DNA of 64,000 nucleotides from Nitzschia sp. DOCU1 (GCA_951394045.1 OX595991.1:2604001-2668000), one strand, 5' to 3'; shown: positions 1-9,455, numbered from the stretch's first letter. Numbers and translations are program-made. Notes: generated from the sequence alone by a model not told the origin.

Positions 1-786
1 AGCAGAATCTTGAGCACATTCCCCATCTAACCATTGACCCAAGCGATTTCTTGCAGCATTCAATTGATCTACAGTGATCTTGAGACCAAGAACAAAATAG
101 GGAATTGGCGGTTTGTCCTTCAGCGCAGTTGTCGGGTCGATCGACAGCAGATGGGGCAGAGAGATAACAGCGGCGTGAAGTTGAGCCTCCGAGAATGCCG
201 CCCCGTACCCTTCCGAAAATACCTTTGGGACGTCGAGTATTGTTCCAGGTTCTTTCAAAGGTGGCAGCGGCGCTTGCAAGAACTGGATACGTTCGCACAC
301 CAGATCGTGTTCTTCCTGAGGAAAGTACGAAAGGAACGGTTTGCCGAGTTTAACACTCAAAGCCTCAATAACCTTCTTTAGCTGGCCTGCTTGAGCCCCC
401 AAGGACGAGGATACTACCGTCGACGGAAACACCTCGGTCGGGTCCGATGGATAGGCGTGGGGTTCCACCAAACCAAGGCCTGCAGCCTCTGAAAAGTTCG
501 GAAAGTAATTTGACGCGACCCGTCTTGCCTTTGGGTACCTGTCCTCAGCTTGATCCAAGAACAAAAAGCTTTCAAGAATTGTCGAGTAGCAGCCACGTTC
601 ATCGTATCTGGCCACAACGTGACGGTGGAAGTTGGGAGAATAAAAAATGACTTCTTGTTTGGATGTTTCAACGCCAGTGAGTGCCTGTTGAGGGAGGTTG
701 TTCTTTCCAGTCAAAGGAAATGAATACGCGGGTGCAACAAAGAGAGTCAAAACGAGGATACATCGAAAAGAGAGGTCCAGAACCAT
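1..786 (-). CDS. Partial plastid-targeted protein, possibly mTERF-like
   Basis: An uninterrupted frame of 262 codons runs from an ATG at 786 to the window edge, so the C-terminus is missing. The first ~23 residues form a signal peptide (hydrophobic core LVLTLFVAPAYS) followed by Phe. This AYS-F junction resembles the ASAFAP motif that directs diatom proteins through the ER into the complex plastid. The mature part has alternating short helices with spaced Leu/Pro (for example VISLPHLLSIDP and YFVLGLKITVDQL), loosely reminiscent of the ~30-residue repeats of mitochondrial/plastid transcription termination factors. That resemblance is weak, and no conserved catalytic motif is visible. The start is the first in-frame ATG and gives a good signal peptide. 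I am fairly sure it is a real plastid-routed protein and unsure of the family. Confidence 0.6.
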   Translation of the reverse strand, partial: MVLDLSFRCILVLTLFVAPAYSFPLTGKNNLPQQALTGVETSKQEVIFYSPNFHRHVVARYDERGCYSTILESFLFLDQAEDRYPKARRVASNYFPNFSEAAGLGLVEPHAYPSDPTEVFPSTVVSSSLGAQAGQLKKVIEALSVKLGKPFLSYFPQEEHDLVCERIQFLQAPLPPLKEPGTILDVPKVFSEGYGAAFSEAQLHAAVISLPHLLSIDPTTALKDKPPIPYFVLGLKITVDQLNAARNRLGQWLDGECAQDSA

Positions 787-1521
787 AGCGTCGCGCTGCC
801 TCCCCCGATCGACCAATAGGCTTCAATTTGAGTCGAGATTAACCATCGCTGCAAAGTGAACCACAAGGCAACAGCAACGTGGGAGAGCCACCAACCGTTC
901 GTTTGTCGCAATCCTTGCAGCACCTCAAACAGACTCCACTCTCTAGTAAACAGCTCTGGAAGAGCTCATGATAATACTTTTTCGCCGTCGGCTTTCGCTG
1001 CCGCCGAAAGATATCATCATACTGAAATACGTACGTAATGGCATTATTTTGGTATCTTGTAGCAATCGAATGAGAATCTTGCATACGTCATTCACCCAGA
1101 TTCTAAGGAATTCCCTCCAACGCGCGCCGGATCCCCCACTCCCTGATGCTCACATAACAATGACACGAAACTAATAAAATTGTGATCAATTCCGACGCAA
1201 AGTCTCGCTGATTAGAGGCTCGACACTTCCAAGACCAGCATACCGGTAGATGGGCCGCCGCAAGCGACCAGCAATAATTCATAGACAAGGAAAGACAAAA
1301 ACTTGCTACTCTGTTCACGGACTAGTACTACGACGGGGTTGAGTACTCTAATGTCGATAGTCGTCGAAACGAGAACCATCTTGCAAGCATCATCATCGTG
1401 CAATATGGTCGACTCATCCGCCTGGGGCACCATGAATGCTTCGTGGAGCGGAATGGGACTATTCCAAGGGAGTTTTGAGGATCTACCGTGTAGTAGTAGA
1501 GGCGGCATGCATGTTTGAATT
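787..1521. other. Gene-free stretch
   Basis: There is no open frame with family-like composition on either strand. The short frames here overlap one another and lack recognisable motifs. The stretch lies between the starts of the partial plastid protein and the 3' end of the next minus-strand gene, so it probably contains the former's promoter. Confidence 0.5.
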
Positions 1522-2074
1522 CTACGGTACATTGTTGCAGCACAAAATCAACGGTTTCGAGGTACTCCTTGTCTGCCCCCTTCTCGAAGCTTGAATGATC
1601 GAATCTAATTCCGCCAGGTCCTCGTAAGCCTTCCCCAGAGGGACCCCCGCAAACTCTGCAATAGTTCGTTTAATGCCCTCAGATGTCTCTTTTCCTTGGT
1701 CAAGGAGCCAAACAAAAGAAGTAGTTTGTGACAGTTCGGCCCACCGTTGGGGGTAGTGGTGAAATCCGTGTAGAAAAGAAAAGAATGCTCGTCGCAACAT
1801 CAGTTTTTCTTGTAAAAAGAGTTGAAGCTGGTTCTTGGACCTGGCGAACTGCTTGTCCAGAGCTTGTAACTCTTTATCGAAGCTCGCAATATCGCCCTGG
1901 ATATCCCGAAGCTGGTTGTCGAGAGTGGGCGGAAGCCCTTGATCGAGAGCGATGTTTCGAAAGGATCCAATTTGCCTTGTCAATTGCTTATTCCGCAACT
2001 TGGCTTGTTTAAATTGTTCAAAGAAACGCCTCAGTGAATGGTCGCTTTCGCTTCTCAGTGATCGACTTCCTCAT
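1522..2074 (-). CDS. Small paralogous-family protein with apparent +1 frameshift
   Basis: The function is not recognised. Two adjacent frames together match the intact 165-residue protein at 18646-19143. Frame 1 starts at ATG 2074 and encodes an 18-residue N-terminus with KRKRPFTEAFL (paralogue: KRQRTEEFLEK). It then meets TGA at 2018-2020. The next frame continues directly with EQFKQAKLRNKQL to the stop at 1522. The C-terminal blocks of the two proteins align clearly: LLDQGKETSEGIKRTIAEFA here against LLDLGSETTNSIKKCLSEYA there, followed by GVP and a terminal LDS-x2-Q. This copy has about 25 extra C-terminal residues. The middle is a predicted amphipathic, coiled-coil-like helix rich in Gln, Leu and Lys. 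The junction reads CTT TGA A. It could be a sequencing error, a recent pseudogene or programmed frameshifting. No intron of plausible size removes it. Confidence 0.55.
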
Positions 2075-2208
2075 TGTCACGCCGAGAACAATGTTCCATG
2101 GGAATTAAGTTGAGCAACGTCAAATGAAGTTCCATCCCAGGTCTTCACAAATGAGCGAGGAGCCGACGCCGACGGGCTTGATTCGCATCCATCACCTATC
2201 GCGGTAAT

Positions 2209-2273
2209 GGGGGGGGAAAGGGCGGAAGAGGAGGGGAAAAAAAGAAAGGGAAAAGGAAAAAAAAGAAGGGAAA
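2209..2273. repeat. Polypurine tract
   Basis: G- and A-only sequence runs without interruption from 2224 to 2273. With a single C at 2223, the tract extends back to a run of eight G at 2209. It is low-complexity and lies in the 552-bp gap between the small frameshifted gene and the transposase-like gene. Such mirror-like purine tracts can adopt triplex structures, but nothing here shows a function. Confidence 0.8.
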
Positions 2274-2626
2274 CGCAAGGATTCCCCACACCGGATTCCC
2301 TGCGAAGAACACGTGGTCATGGCATGCACACTCCGAATGGACCCGGCCTACGACATTCTCATATATATACACTTTAATGTAGGATGGGGGCACGACAGGG
2401 GACAACTTCTAAGCAAATCAGAACGACGATAATTATTTCTTTCAATAAGACTGTCTTTACAGCGACGCCTGGCGGCAACGAAAAAGGGCGCGCAGGATTT
2501 TGAAATCATCACATGTCGGCGCACCTCCGTCGACAAAATGCAGAATTGGCAAACGACGATGAGTCTTGCGATCGGCAAGCGAGTCTTACTAAGGTAATGA
2601 ATTATTTCAGCTATTAATATGGACTA

Positions 2627-5614
2627 TCAAATTTTGCATCGGACAGGACAGTTGTTGTCATGGGGTGGCTTGCCGCGAACAACATCCCCATCGTCCTTTC
2701 GTTGCAAATACACGGAATATGCGGAACAAAAATACCGAGGACCAACTTTGTAACAACAATTGTCGGGCCTCGGTCGCCAGTGTGTCATCATGCCCATCGG
2801 TGGGAAATGAACGTACCACGATGGACGTGGCACTACTACTGCTTGTGCCAGTGGAATTTGCTGCTGGGGGGGAGCGGGCTGAATTTGCTGGGGTGGCGAG
2901 GGCTGTGGCAGTTCTTTTGGTGCGGCTTGTGATTCTTTTTCCTGTGGGGTCAAGCGAGAGGCAAGGAAGGAAGTGCAAGTCAAGCACTTGCAGCACTTGG
3001 TCACACGGTCTTGACCAACTTTTGCATTTCGCTTGACTTGTGCTTCGAAATATTCTGACAAGAAGACCTCCCCATTATCTTCTTGGGGCACCCGGCAATC
3101 AACAAACATGCAGGTTTGGGCAAGGTTGTTCAAGTGGTGGAGCATGCTGTGATCAAGATAGCGAGGAAGATCAGCAAATTGAGCAGGTCCCTTTGGGGGA
3201 TTGCCTTGGAGTCGCTGCTGGTTGAGCTGGTGTTTCCATCTCTGCTTAATGTTGTTGTCACATGTTCCAGCCATTGTTAGAACATCAGCTAAGCCACGAT
3301 TCATGCCCGTATTGGCATAGTGGGCACACTGCTCGTGAAAGTTTTCAAGACCTGCTTCAGGCCGTACCGAACGCCACTTGGAGAGTTGGTGTGTACTACG
3401 AGGTCCAGGTGGGATCTCCTGGTAGTAGGACACACCCGGGGTGTCCCCAACAAACTGGGCCTTGTTTGTTAGTTGCTCAGTTGCAACCTTGACTGTGTTT
3501 CTTGTGAAGACTGGTCGATCCAAGTCATCACAAGATTCACGATACTCAACAATCCACCGAGCTAGGCGGTCACTGATGATACCCCCAGGGAGTATGTTTT
3601 TGCGCAGATATTGAGAGCATCGCTCCTTCCATCGCTTCGAATGGCGTAGCTCTTGCACTTCATCCTCAGTGTACTTCTTGCCATCCTTGGCAAAAGTACC
3701 TTTCTTGAGCGAATGAAGCAAGGCTGATTCATCGGCATGTTCGTAGGAATAGATAGCATCCTTCAGTGCCACGAGGCACTTCCAATAGACTCCACTCTTG
3801 GAATCAAGGGTGTCGACAATCCGGTGCAGAAAGTGATAGAGACCAAGTTTGAATGCGATGTTGCCAAATATCCGGCGCCAGAACGTGTCATTGTGCGGGC
3901 ACGTGTCCGTATAGATTTCGCTTGGCGAGAAAGCTGAACGTTTCTGACAGCTTTCAAGCACAAGGTGCGAGATCTGGTCCACTCCAGTGGAGGGCACGAT
4001 AGCAAGAAACACGATCTCCTTAGTGGATCCTTTGCACGCTGTGAACAGTGCCTTCGCACCTGGCAGGTTGAAATTCTTCACAGTGGCAAAAGTGTGGTCA
4101 AAGGCTATAGTTTCGCCTTTCTCTAAAATAACGCTCTGTAGTTCCCTCTTGTAGCGATTGTAGTGCGAATAGCCGTATGGCATCAAAGGACTTCGTTGGG
4201 CGTCTTCGTAATACTGCCGAATAGAACTCCCACTTGGCGGCAGCACCAAGCCATGAAAGTCCTCAAATGTGAGGAAAGGGGCTTTTGGCGACCTACACAA
4301 ATAGGTATGCGCCGATCTGGTGAAATGCTTCCCCATATTAGTGTACAGGGTTTCACTCACCATGTTCCCATTTGCGTAAGTCTTCATGAGGGCTTCCAAG
4401 TGGTCGGTCAAATCGTCATTGAACTGGAATGCATGACTAATTGATGCATAAATTGGTCTCACTGGGTAGCTTGAAGCTACATCAGGGTCTAGCATGGCGA
4501 GCAGACGACCATCATTTCCAGGGTAGCGCGTCTGGCATGTGGGGCATTGATACATCATAATGATGCACCACATAGGGCGTCCAGTAGTAAATACTGGGTA
4601 GAGTAGCCGGTTCTTGGAAAAGTTTGTCCTATCATGGCATAGACTGACATCAATACCACTAGTTAACTTGCAGTGATAGCATGGCAATTTCGCCTTAGGG
4701 TACGCTATCTTCCAGTCAACAAGTAGAATTGACGTGCCCTCTAGTGCATGGTAGTAAGGGCTTGGTGGTTCGGTCGTCTCCACTTCCTTTGGAAATTTAA
4801 ATTCCAAGGAACCTGGCTGGAAGAACTGGCGGTAGTTAGCCACAGCCTCTAGTGTCTTGAGAGTCTCAGGGATTTCGGCACTAGTGTCGGCTGGCTTCTT
4901 GTGCTCGACAAGCAAGCAAATGTAGTCGACGACTAGGCCTACAGCTTCAGGGTACTTCTTGTTTGAAATCCAACTATAGTCCACACCACTCTTGAATTTA
5001 CTAATTCTGAGATCAACTTCCTGACGAAGGTTGGTGGCATTGGCAAGACTTTTTCTCACCGGACGCAACAATTCCGAACTGGACCCAATCATCTTTCGGC
5101 TAGTTTCTCGCCTTGCAAAGAAATTTGCGACTGCAGGGACTGTAGAAGGAGGAGCTACCAATGGGGTGCGATTCAGCAGCAAATTGCGAGCTGCTTCTCG
5201 CTCCACAAATACTGTCTGCTCCGAAAGCCCCTTCGTCCGGCGATTCTTCGAGCAGAGCCTGTGGTGTGGCCGTTTTGGAATGCGAAGTTTTTGCTTTGAA
5301 TCAGGGCGCACATTGAAAGCCTTCGTCTTGCAAATCACACAGTGCAGCACCGGATCAAACGCCAATCCACCATCAATTGCGTATTGCCGCCCGTGTTTTG
5401 CTTTGAACCGCGATGCTTTTTTTCTCGCCTTGGCATTCGCACCGATTCGGTTCTGCGATTGAATGCCCATCGTTGCTGCCTCAGTTACTACTGTGTTGTT
5501 GACAGCAGTAGCAGTAGTAACACCATTTCCTGAAAGAAGAAGCCGTGGTGGCCTCAGGTAAGGGTTGATGATGCATCTTGTTGAAGTAGTAGCCGCTGTC
5601 ATCATCTCGTTCAT
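2627..5614 (-). CDS. Transposase-like protein with Zn-binding and DDE-like regions
   Basis: A 995-residue intronless frame starts at ATG 5614 after the purine-poor leader and shows no internal stop. Around residues 95-150 there is a Cys-x2-Cys followed by His/Cys (CVICKTKAF and RPHHRLCSKN), a likely zinc-binding element. Around 310-390 a second cluster (LPCYHC, YQCPTCQTRYPGN) resembles the zinc-ribbon-containing DUF6729-type region found in many algal transposon-like proteins. It is followed by an RNase-H-like core with a first Asp in IAFDHTFATVKNF and a second in IYTDTCPHND. I could not place a third acidic residue with confidence. The C-terminus has a Gln/Pro-rich linker and another Cys-rich end (NNCPVRC). 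It is most likely a DNA-transposon-derived gene. No terminal inverted repeats or target-site duplications were identified by eye. Domestication is possible because the frame is intact. Confidence 0.65.
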   Translation of the reverse strand: MNEMMTAATTSTRCIINPYLRPPRLLLSGNGVTTATAVNNTVVTEAATMGIQSQNRIGANAKARKKASRFKAKHGRQYAIDGGLAFDPVLHCVICKTKAFNVRPDSKQKLRIPKRPHHRLCSKNRRTKGLSEQTVFVEREAARNLLLNRTPLVAPPSTVPAVANFFARRETSRKMIGSSSELLRPVRKSLANATNLRQEVDLRISKFKSGVDYSWISNKKYPEAVGLVVDYICLLVEHKKPADTSAEIPETLKTLEAVANYRQFFQPGSLEFKFPKEVETTEPPSPYYHALEGTSILLVDWKIAYPKAKLPCYHCKLTSGIDVSLCHDRTNFSKNRLLYPVFTTGRPMWCIIMMYQCPTCQTRYPGNDGRLLAMLDPDVASSYPVRPIYASISHAFQFNDDLTDHLEALMKTYANGNMVSETLYTNMGKHFTRSAHTYLCRSPKAPFLTFEDFHGLVLPPSGSSIRQYYEDAQRSPLMPYGYSHYNRYKRELQSVILEKGETIAFDHTFATVKNFNLPGAKALFTACKGSTKEIVFLAIVPSTGVDQISHLVLESCQKRSAFSPSEIYTDTCPHNDTFWRRIFGNIAFKLGLYHFLHRIVDTLDSKSGVYWKCLVALKDAIYSYEHADESALLHSLKKGTFAKDGKKYTEDEVQELRHSKRWKERCSQYLRKNILPGGIISDRLARWIVEYRESCDDLDRPVFTRNTVKVATEQLTNKAQFVGDTPGVSYYQEIPPGPRSTHQLSKWRSVRPEAGLENFHEQCAHYANTGMNRGLADVLTMAGTCDNNIKQRWKHQLNQQRLQGNPPKGPAQFADLPRYLDHSMLHHLNNLAQTCMFVDCRVPQEDNGEVFLSEYFEAQVKRNAKVGQDRVTKCCKCLTCTSFLASRLTPQEKESQAAPKELPQPSPPQQIQPAPPQQQIPLAQAVVVPRPSWYVHFPPMGMMTHWRPRPDNCCYKVGPRYFCSAYSVYLQRKDDGDVVRGKPPHDNNCPVRCKI

Positions 5615-6506
5615 TATGGAATCTCAATCGAAGTGACAGTATTAATGGGAAATGGGTGCGTTTGTTTTCATCGTCGGCACCCTTTTGTGGAGGGAAAAGC
5701 ATGCCTTGCTCGACTTTGAATCTATGTATGAATTTAATTGTGTCGTGTTGATATTTGAACATCTTCCAATATGGCGCGAGGACACTATTAAGACAGCGTT
5801 AATACAAAATGATTGGCTAGAACTTCTGCCTGAATAATTTACATCCCTCGGGTGCAGTGACCACACCAAGCATCATCTACACACTTACCTTTAAACAATA
5901 GCTAAAGACATACTTGACATCCGCTCACCTTATTTGCGGGGTGGCGGCGGCGGGCTATAGCCGAAAGTCTAGGGAGAACCGATGCTCCAATACTTAACCC
6001 CCTCCCATAAATCAGAAGCAAACTACCTTAGTGTAAACCACTCTTGACTTTCTGTCCGACAGGCGCGGGCTTGACTAATTGTTCGCCAAGTTATTCGAAC
6101 CCAAACGAATTTGACTCTTATTGTCAACACGATCGTCCGTTTCAGCCTTCTGCCCGCAATTAAGTCCATAGTCAATCTGCTAGAGGACTGTACTGAACAC
6201 AATTGCCTTCCGGCAGAAGAACTCAAGCCCTGTGGTGTGGAACAGAAGTATCAAACGAGAACCCGAATTTACGCAGCTAATCGTCGCAAGATAATGTTGC
6301 ACTCACATTCTGCAGAGTTCGATGCCCCTTTAAATCGAAACCAGCCAGGCTTTATTATTTTGATGTCGAACAGATTCGGAGCCCTTCGAACTTTTTCCTG
6401 GCCCATGCCCTAGTGACGTTATACTGAGTTCTGTGTGTACACCGAGGAACTTCGATACCGCGCAAACGGTATCCCGAAAACGAGCTAACCGTTTCGGCGA
6501 TGATCT

Positions 6507-6575
6507 GGGGAAGTCGTGGGGAAGTTGTCGACGAGGGGAAGTTGAGGTGAAGTTGAGGTGAAGTTGAGGGGAAGT
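6507..6575. repeat. 11-bp minisatellite, block 1
   Basis: Tandem copies of the unit AGGTGAAGTTG, with variants carrying G for T at the fourth base, follow a less perfect GGGGAAGT start. A second block of the same unit lies 180 bp downstream. Confidence 0.85.
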
Positions 6576-6635
6576 GCGCAAGGTCGACCGAACATCACGC
6601 CGGCCGGTTCAACCGCCAAGCCAGCCCTGTCGAAG

Positions 6636-6650
6636 ACGTTTTGAAAACGT
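6636..6650. repeat. Near-perfect palindrome
   Basis: The sequence acgttttgaaaacgt has 7-bp arms around a single central base. It lies between the two minisatellite blocks. Confidence 0.75.
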
Positions 6651-6711
6651 TTTGGACACATTCAAACTTGGTCGGCCGACTCGGTCTGTTGGTGGATGTC
6701 GGACTGGCTGG

Positions 6712-6748
6712 CTTTGGCGCGCACGGTCATCCCTTTGGCGCGCACGGT
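6712..6748. repeat. Direct repeat of 16 bp
   Basis: CTTTGGCGCGCACGGT occurs at 6712-6727 and again at 6733-6748, separated by 5 bp. It sits immediately before the second minisatellite block. Confidence 0.85.
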
Positions 6749-6756
6749 ACGACGAC

Positions 6757-6818
6757 GAGGTGAAGTTGAGGTGAAGTTGAGGGGAAGTTGTCGACTAGGT
6801 GAAGTTGAGGGGAAGTTG
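6757..6818. repeat. 11-bp minisatellite, block 2
   Basis: This is the same unit as block 1 (AGGTGAAGTTG and its AGGGGAAGTTG variant), interrupted once by TTGTCGACTAGG. Block 1 has the related interruption TTGTCGACGAGG, so the two blocks look like copies of one array rather than independent arrays. Confidence 0.85.
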
Positions 6819-7262
6819 TTTTAGCGATAGTTATCAAGGCGTTTGGAATAACGCGGAATTCAAAGCACTCGCTTCTATGTGATCAATATATATGCCTCAC
6901 ATATGCCCTTTTAGGCCATGGGCCTGCAATTTGCACAATTAGAGACTTGAAGACGCGATTTCTCGCATTTAATCTCTGGTGCTGTGTTCAAGTTGTCCCA
7001 CCCCCGACTATCCATTATCACAACTTGATGATTTAGTTGCGTCAACAATTCGCCCGCCTCTCACATTAGATTAGGCCATTACTATTAATACGTGTTCTTT
7101 TTGTCTAATTTAATTAAGCCTACGAAGCAAAACCGGGTCTGGTAGCATGAAATTCCCACAATCCCGGAAGTTGCGTGTATTTGTCCCATCAACAACAATC
7201 GTTTCAACTTTAGCACGAGTGCATGTTTGTTGTCTTCTCAGAACCGACCTTCATAAAACAAT

Positions 7263-7787
7263 ATGGCGCCTCTTGGAGATTGCATGATCACAAACAATGG
7301 CATGTTCCTGATAAGCAACGATAGTAGCACTTCTTCACTGTCGTCTACGTTGACTCGTCTTCGACTGGATAAGAGCCCCAAGGTCTCTTTCTGCGAAACA
7401 GTAACCGTGCGTTCAACTCTGAATATCGAAGACTTCACTCCAGAGGAATATCAAAGTTATTGGATCAACAGCGACGAATTCAGGATAAGGACGCGGTATG
7501 CTGATATTGCTGCGGAATTATTCGATTTTTTCGGGAAGACCCATGACGATGGTGACGTCCATTACCGAGGCCTGGAAAACCGAACAGTGACAGCAATCGA
7601 GCATTACACCGATAAATATTTCGCTGTGATCCTAGCGGTACTGGATGAGCAAGATCTTCAGAGATCACTTGGATTCACGGACGATGAAAGGATTGCTATG
7701 GCTTGCCGGCCCAGAACATATCTATGCGAACAGGAGGCCTTGTTGCGGGCCATGGAAGACGAGCTCGCAACAAAGGACATACACTGA
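7263..7787 (+). CDS. Small KVSF-W-RGLE family protein, copy 1
   Basis: A 174-residue, intronless protein of unknown function. Three blocks recur in the proteins at 11091-11654 and 23903-24481. Block A is a KVSF element (residues 40-43), then 23 residues containing acidic D/E and TPEE, then W67-x4-E. Block B is RGLE in HYRGLENRT. Block C is AVLDEQDLQRSLGFTDDE followed by a helix ending AMEDE (copy 2: AVSDEQAIQRSRGIHD). KVSF matches the consensus of the RVxF site that binds protein phosphatase 1. That reading is inference. No signal peptide or membrane segment is seen, so the protein is probably cytosolic or nuclear. The ATG at 7263 is the first in frame; Met8 is an alternative. The N-terminal ~35 residues are Ser/Thr-rich and not conserved. 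Confidence 0.75.
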   Translation: MAPLGDCMITNNGMFLISNDSSTSSLSSTLTRLRLDKSPKVSFCETVTVRSTLNIEDFTPEEYQSYWINSDEFRIRTRYADIAAELFDFFGKTHDDGDVHYRGLENRTVTAIEHYTDKYFAVILAVLDEQDLQRSLGFTDDERIAMACRPRTYLCEQEALLRAMEDELATKDIH

Positions 7788-8165
7788 GATAGTGTTCATT
7801 GCTCATAAGAAGTCATTAAGGTGGTACGGCAGAGGGCAAATGAGCTCTTTAACCTGGAGCAATTTGCACGTTTGGGGAGTTGTGACGCGCCTTGGTCTTG
7901 TTGCCTCCCAACTGATGGGCAGTGCGTCTCAAGGCCAGCCCCATTCGGCAGCACTTGCTTGCACCACCAGGTCCGAGAACAGACCCGGAAGAGATGTACA
8001 TACCAAATCTTTTTGATGGAAGCAAAACTTACTAGTTTTTGTTTTTAGCAGAACAAAGTGTTTTCCATCATTTGGCATTTTATATTTTGCTACTAGCTTG
8101 TCTACTGCGGTAGCCCAATCGTTGAATCGGATTTTACTAGGTACGACTTTCGATGTATCCCCATG
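7788..8165. other. Convergent 3' intergenic stretch
   Basis: This lies between the 3' ends of two convergent genes. A short frame here (VRQRANELFNLEQ and onward from 7821) has protein-like composition, but I could not join it to the upstream gene with a convincing splice site. It is left unannotated. Confidence 0.4.
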
Positions 8166-9455
8166 TCAAAGCGACGCATAAAAGTGCTTCCAGGTGCTCT
8201 GGTTGGCTAACAGCACCGCCGTCGCGTTGACGGTACAAAGATTTCGAGACGACTTCCAGAACTTCTCCGTGTGATCCTCCACATCAACTGCCCCCAAAAT
8301 CGTTTTTTCCAGTGCTACTGAATAATCCAAGAAGGACTCAAGAAGCGACCGCGACGGACAGATGCTTGGGAAGTCCCGAGGCGACAACTTGAGGACGTCT
8401 TGGACAAAGCTCCGGGTAGCCCGGGCCCGCAGACCACGGCGACCCGGCTTCATCCAGCCCCATTGCAAGGCCTGTACATTGAGATAGTCAAAAATCAAGT
8501 CTTCTGATGGGGATTGCCGGCTTTGGGGGGCCGGCTCGTAGGTGGAGCAAGTGTGTTTGGCGACTTTGAGGACTTCGTCGCAAAGGAAGGCACGAACGAC
8601 GTCAGGGGTGCGGTGCATATTCAGGACATGAACGTTCCAGTTCGAAGGGTAACGTCGCTGCAAAATCTTGTCAACAAAAGGATACGGCGGTGGCATCACT
8701 CCCTTGATTACCCCGCTCACAACATCTTCCAGAGTTTGTGGCCATTGCGGTGATTGTGGCCAAGGCTCTCGCTTTTGAAGCCGCATCTGAAATGCATGTT
8801 GATTATACGCACTAGGAAGCCACTCAAAGAATCTGCGATACGTGACTACAACAGTGACGTTCCACCCACTGAGAGCTTCTTCCAGCGCCGGCCAGAAAAG
8901 TGCTCGTTCACTTTCGAGACTATGGTCAGGGGAGGCCAAGTCTGAAATGCCTTCCTTGGAGAGAACCACCCCCAAGCCGTTCCGCCTGTAGCCATCCCAC
9001 TCAGCCGTCAACTTTCCCCAACAGTCCACGTTGCCAATGCATTCAGTGAGCTTTTGGATCCGTGACTCCTGGATTATCTTTTCGTTGCTCGGAAGTTCGC
9101 AGTAGCGATCGTCCACCTTTCCCAAGAACACAATACAATCTTGACTCCTCAATACGTCTCGATACCGATAGAGTGTGCATTGGATAGAAGTTGTAGCGGA
9201 CTTGTGAGGGCCGATGTGGAGAATAAACTGTGGTTGAACCGTCTGTTGTGACGGAATTGTGGTTGCCACATAGGAATGATTTGCATACGTCAAGGGGGCA
9301 TTGGCAATGTCGTCGCTGACGGCGGAAGATCCAGCCTCAAGGCTCTTGAGAATCGAAAAATTGTAAATGCATGAAATCACCGTCAAGAGAAATAAAAGAA
9401 AGAAGGAATTCCTTCTTCGTTGTAGACGGTCCAGCAAGTCTCCGATGCATGACAT
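8166..9455 (-). CDS. Sulfotransferase-like type II membrane protein
   Basis: A 429-residue protein starting at ATG 9455. A short cytosolic N-terminus with basic residues precedes one membrane segment at about residues 18-34 (SFFLLFLLTVISCIYNF), the layout of Golgi type II enzymes. Residues 77-92 read FILHIGPHKSATTSIQ, the 5'-phosphosulfate-binding loop pattern (HxGxxKxxTTxxQ) of PAPS-dependent sulfotransferases. Further on, VVLSKEGISDL and VTVVVTYRRFFEWLPSAYNQ match the 3'-phosphate-binding strand, with Arg and Ser positions typical of the fold. The likely role is transfer of sulfate from PAPS to a glycan or other secretory substrate. The acceptor cannot be inferred. Several N-x-S/T sites lie on the luminal side. 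A single exon; its 3' end converges on the small family gene upstream. Confidence 0.75.
   Translation of the reverse strand: MSCIGDLLDRLQRRRNSFFLLFLLTVISCIYNFSILKSLEAGSSAVSDDIANAPLTYANHSYVATTIPSQQTVQPQFILHIGPHKSATTSIQCTLYRYRDVLRSQDCIVFLGKVDDRYCELPSNEKIIQESRIQKLTECIGNVDCWGKLTAEWDGYRRNGLGVVLSKEGISDLASPDHSLESERALFWPALEEALSGWNVTVVVTYRRFFEWLPSAYNQHAFQMRLQKREPWPQSPQWPQTLEDVVSGVIKGVMPPPYPFVDKILQRRYPSNWNVHVLNMHRTPDVVRAFLCDEVLKVAKHTCSTYEPAPQSRQSPSEDLIFDYLNVQALQWGWMKPGRRGLRARATRSFVQDVLKLSPRDFPSICPSRSLLESFLDYSVALEKTILGAVDVEDHTEKFWKSSRNLCTVNATAVLLANQSTWKHFYASL

Larger units (their letters stand above)
5615..7262. other. Gene-free stretch with repeats
   Basis: No credible gene is seen. The part from about 6500 to 6820 holds the minisatellite blocks and short direct and inverted repeats listed separately. 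The rest is AT-rich intergenic sequence between the transposase-like gene and the small family gene at 7263. It could include remnants of the mobile element's flank, but no matching ends were recognised. Confidence 0.5.

Noticed and set aside
7821..8048. Possible extra C-terminal exon of the small family gene at 7263
   Set aside because: No clear GT-AG pair joins it, and the related protein at 11091 gives no matching segment.
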